From the NCBI GenBank assembly GCA_947594095.1, contig CANQEA010000070.1, positions 1 through 7,023 of the forward strand: DNA of 7,023 nt, read 5' to 3'. The translations under genes were made by a program, and so were the position numbers. Shown here piece by piece: positions 6,029 to 7,023 of the stretch; position 1 is the stretch's first letter, and every line of letters begins with the position of its first letter. The notes below the pieces were generated by a model. That model worked only from the letters and a program-made list of their open reading frames with translations, ran no database searches and was not told the origin of the DNA. The stretch comes from an uncultured Clostridia bacterium. GTDB lineage: Bacteria; Bacillota_A; Clostridia; TANB77; CAG-508.

Positions 6029-6373
6029 ATGATAATTATGATAATTCTTCAAGAATATAAAGAAATACCAACAAAAGATATAAAAGTAGGAAAGATTAAT
6101 GAAAAAGATGAAACACTTTTACAAAAAGTTTGGGCAGAGAGAAAACATATAAAGAAAGAAGGAATTAATAAACTATTTAATGTTGTAAAATACACAAATG
6201 GATATGTAGTTCTTAATGATAAAACTAAACTATTAGCAGCAAAATCATTAGGATATGATAAAGTGCCTTGCATGGTAAGAGACAAAAAGAAGGAACGATT
6301 AGTAAACAAAATGCAGGATAAATTAATGTTAAATGAAGATGAATTTGCACAAATAACATATGTAAAAATATAA
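6029..6373 (+). CDS. Small protein with degenerate ParB/sulfiredoxin-like fold
   Basis: This 114-aa protein starts with a strand plus IPTKDIKVGKI, then a helix (TLLQKVWAERKHIKKEGINKL). Residues 58-83 (GYVVLNDKTKLLAAK, then SLGYDKVPCMV) resemble the ParB/Srx-like pattern 'y.lidG.rRl.AA..lg...vPv.v'. The usual G-x-R-R is replaced by N-D-K-T-K (63-67), so nucleotide binding of the ParB type is doubtful. The C-terminal 30 residues are charged. Function is not recognised; a role in replication, partition or regulation of the element is a guess from context. Two in-frame ATGs are possible: 6029 (AAGGA 6 nt upstream) and 6038 (a second AAGGA 10 nt upstream); the family-like part begins after either. 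An 85-bp AT-rich gap separates it from the helicase loader gene and shows no convincing promoter. Confidence 0.6.
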   Translation: MIIMIILQEYKEIPTKDIKVGKINEKDETLLQKVWAERKHIKKEGINKLFNVVKYTNGYVVLNDKTKLLAAKSLGYDKVPCMVRDKKKERLVNKMQDKLMLNEDEFAQITYVKI

Positions 6374-6375
6374 AA

Positions 6376-6395
6376 TTGAATTTGATTAAATTCAA
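6376..6395 (+). repeat. 8-bp hairpin just after the ParB-like gene
   Basis: TTGAATTT (6376-6383) and AAATTCAA (6388-6395) form a perfect inverted repeat around GATT, starting 3 nt after the stop codon. There is one G/C pair and no T-run, so it is a poor terminator; it may protect the mRNA 3' end or be a binding site. Confidence 0.4.
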
Positions 6396-6432
6396 AATAT
6401 GTAGATAAAAGTTAGACAATTTATGATAAAAA

Positions 6433-6470
6433 GAGTACTTGGATTTTATTAAAAGGTCCAAGTATTTCTT
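6433..6470 (+). terminator. Likely intrinsic terminator of the replication operon
   Basis: TACTTGGA (6436-6443) pairs perfectly with TCCAAGTA (6457-6464). G-U and A-U pairs extend the stem outward (6433-6435 with 6465-6467) and inward (6444-6447 with 6453-6456), giving about 15 paired positions around the 5-nt loop ATTAA. The 3' side runs into TTTCTTATT, a moderate U-tract. It would end transcripts from the xis-rep-loader-ParB-like operon. Confidence 0.6.
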
Positions 6471-6594
6471 ATTGTATAGTAACGATTTTAGTACCAATAG
6501 TTGTACATTAAATAGAATAAAAAATAATTTTTTTGTCCTAGCAAGCAATGAATTTGTTCACACGAAAATCTTGTAGGTCTCAAATTCTATTCAA

Positions 6595-6609
6595 TGGGAT
6601 AAAATCCCA
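6595..6609. repeat. 15-bp palindrome TGGGATAAAATCCCA upstream of the Cro-like gene
   Basis: TGGGAT and ATCCCA flank AAA as a perfect inverted repeat. A degenerate copy, TTGGAAAAATCCCA, lies at 6997-7010 just beyond the Cro-like gene, differing by one substitution and one deletion. Both share AAAATCCCA and a nearby CC (6601-6613 and 7002-7014, 11 of 13 bases). Paired sites around a regulator gene suggest an operator, or terminator-like hairpins; the first is followed by a T-rich stretch. Confidence 0.45.
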
Positions 6610-6657
6610 ATCCCTTTTTAAATTATTTTTATTTATCATATTAAATAAAAATAGGTC

Positions 6658-6686
6658 TTTACAAACTAATAATTTAGTAATAAAAT
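6658..6686 (+). promoter_or_regulatory. Predicted promoter for the Cro-like regulator gene
   Basis: TTTACA (6658-6663), exactly 17 bp, then TAAAAT (6681-6686): five of six consensus bases in each box, the best promoter match in the window. Transcription would start near 6693, leaving a leader of about 53 nt with GGGGG (6736-6740) as the ribosome binding site. Confidence 0.65.
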
Positions 6687-6745
6687 ATTAAATATAATAA
6701 ACTAAATAAAATATTTAAGATATTAAATTTAGATTGGGGGTTAAA

Positions 6746-6964
6746 ATGATATCTTATAAGCCATTACGAAAGTTATTAATTGATAAAGATTTATCTTGTG
6801 GGGAATTAAAAGATATTTTGCAGATATCTTCTGCAACTATGGCAAAATTAAATTCAGACAAAATAGTATCATTGGCTGTAATAGATAAAATATGCAAATA
6901 TTTAAATTGCAATATACAAGATGTAATGCAATATGAAAATAAAAAGAAGGAGACTAACTATTAA
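6746..6964 (+). CDS. Small Cro/C1-type HTH transcriptional regulator (YozG-like)
   Basis: This 72-aa protein starts MISYKPLRKLLIDKDLSC and has the five-helix Cro/C1 fold of the small YozG-like group: helix 1 (YKPLRKLLIDK), the HTH (CGELKDILQISSATMAKLNS) and the typical VSLAVIDKICKYLNCNIQDVMQY. A short Lys-rich tail follows. These proteins bind DNA as dimers and are common regulators in Firmicute mobile elements. The ATG at 6746 is chosen because GGGGG lies 5 nt upstream; a TTG at 6734 in the same frame has no ribosome binding site. It has its own promoter and lies after the replication operon's terminator, so it may open a separate downstream module. Related palindromes flank it and could be its operators. 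Confidence 0.85.
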   Translation: MISYKPLRKLLIDKDLSCGELKDILQISSATMAKLNSDKIVSLAVIDKICKYLNCNIQDVMQYENKKKETNY

Positions 6965-6983
6965 AAGTCAAGACTTTTTATTA
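6963..6983 (+). terminator. Weak terminator-like hairpin after the Cro-like gene
   Basis: AAAAGT (6963-6968) and ACTTTT (6973-6978) pair around CAAG, overlapping the stop codon (6962-6964) and followed by TATT. The stem is only 6 bp with few G/C pairs, so any termination would be leaky. Confidence 0.35.
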
Positions 6984-7023
6984 AAAAAATAAAAAATTGG
7001 AAAAATCCCATGCCAAATAGGCC

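Larger units (their letters stand above)
6374..6745. other. Non-coding stretch of about 370 bp with several structured elements
   Basis: I see no convincing gene here. In order it holds an 8-bp hairpin (6376-6395), a likely terminator (6433-6470), an AT-only A/T run (about 6521-6537), a 7-bp inverted repeat GAATTTG/CAAATTC (6550-6556 with 6581-6587, 24-nt loop), the palindrome TGGGATAAAATCCCA (6595-6609) followed by TCCCTTTTTAAATTATTTTT, and a good promoter (6658-6686). The segment 6538-6615 is richer in G+C than its surroundings. It could hold a small RNA, an operator, or a replication or transfer origin; none can be confirmed from sequence alone. Confidence 0.5.

Noticed and set aside
6049..6548. 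Minus-strand frames of 86 and 107 codons over the ParB-like gene and its downstream gap
   Set aside because: They have hydrophobic antisense composition and no ribosome binding site; one runs through the likely terminator hairpin.
6538..6615. CRISPR array or riboswitch in the structured segment
   Set aside because: There is no regularly spaced direct repeat, and I recognise no known riboswitch consensus.
6734..6745. TTG start for the Cro-like gene
   Set aside because: The ATG at 6746 has GGGGG at 5-nt spacing and gives the normal N-terminus of the YozG-like group; the TTG lacks an upstream ribosome binding site.

Overview
The window is very AT-rich (about one quarter G+C by eye). It has strong AGGAGG-type ribosome binding sites, ATG starts and TAA stops, and AAA/ATA/AAT-heavy codon use. 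This points to a low-GC Firmicute, most likely a member of the Clostridia. The gene content is that of an integrated mobile element (prophage, phage satellite, or integrative and conjugative/mobilizable element) rather than chromosomal backbone. No structural, relaxase or conjugation gene lies inside the window, so these element types cannot be told apart.

Layout, left to right. (1) 1-107, minus: the first 35 codons of a tyrosine recombinase/integrase that runs off the left edge. (2) 342-2967, plus: a two-gene cargo operon with its own promoter. It encodes a 779-aa protein that fuses an apparently complete PHP metal-phosphoesterase domain to an SMC/ABC-type ATPase with a long coiled-coil middle, followed by an overlapping 98-aa protein of unknown function. 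A 14-bp perfect inverted repeat closes the operon and also serves the gene that converges on it. (3) 2982-4220, minus: a 412-aa protein with a C-terminal four-cysteine zinc module (DUF6076/CGNR-like). (4) 4221-4407: a divergent control region with three GTTAAC palindromes; a fourth lies in the int/PHP control region. (5) 4408-5943, plus: an excisionase-like HTH protein, a phage replisome-organizer-type initiator and a DnaC/DnaI-type helicase loader. (6) 6029-6373, plus: a small protein with a degenerate ParB/sulfiredoxin-like fold. (7) 6374-6745: a non-coding stretch with several hairpins, including a likely terminator, and a good promoter. (8) 6746-6964, plus: a small Cro/C1-type (YozG-like) regulator.

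How the parts may work together: the integrase and the excisionase-like protein would handle site-specific integration and excision. The replisome organizer and helicase loader would start replication of the excised element by recruiting the host helicase. The zinc protein, the HTH proteins and the palindromic boxes may set the switch between quiescence and activation. The PHP-ATPase operon sits between the integrase and the divergent control region, a position where prophages and islands often carry accessory genes. Its architecture resembles PHP-SMC proteins reported in antiphage defence screens, so it is the best candidate here for a defence system. Its small partner is the least explained part. 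These functional links are inferred from domain recognition and context, with no database search.
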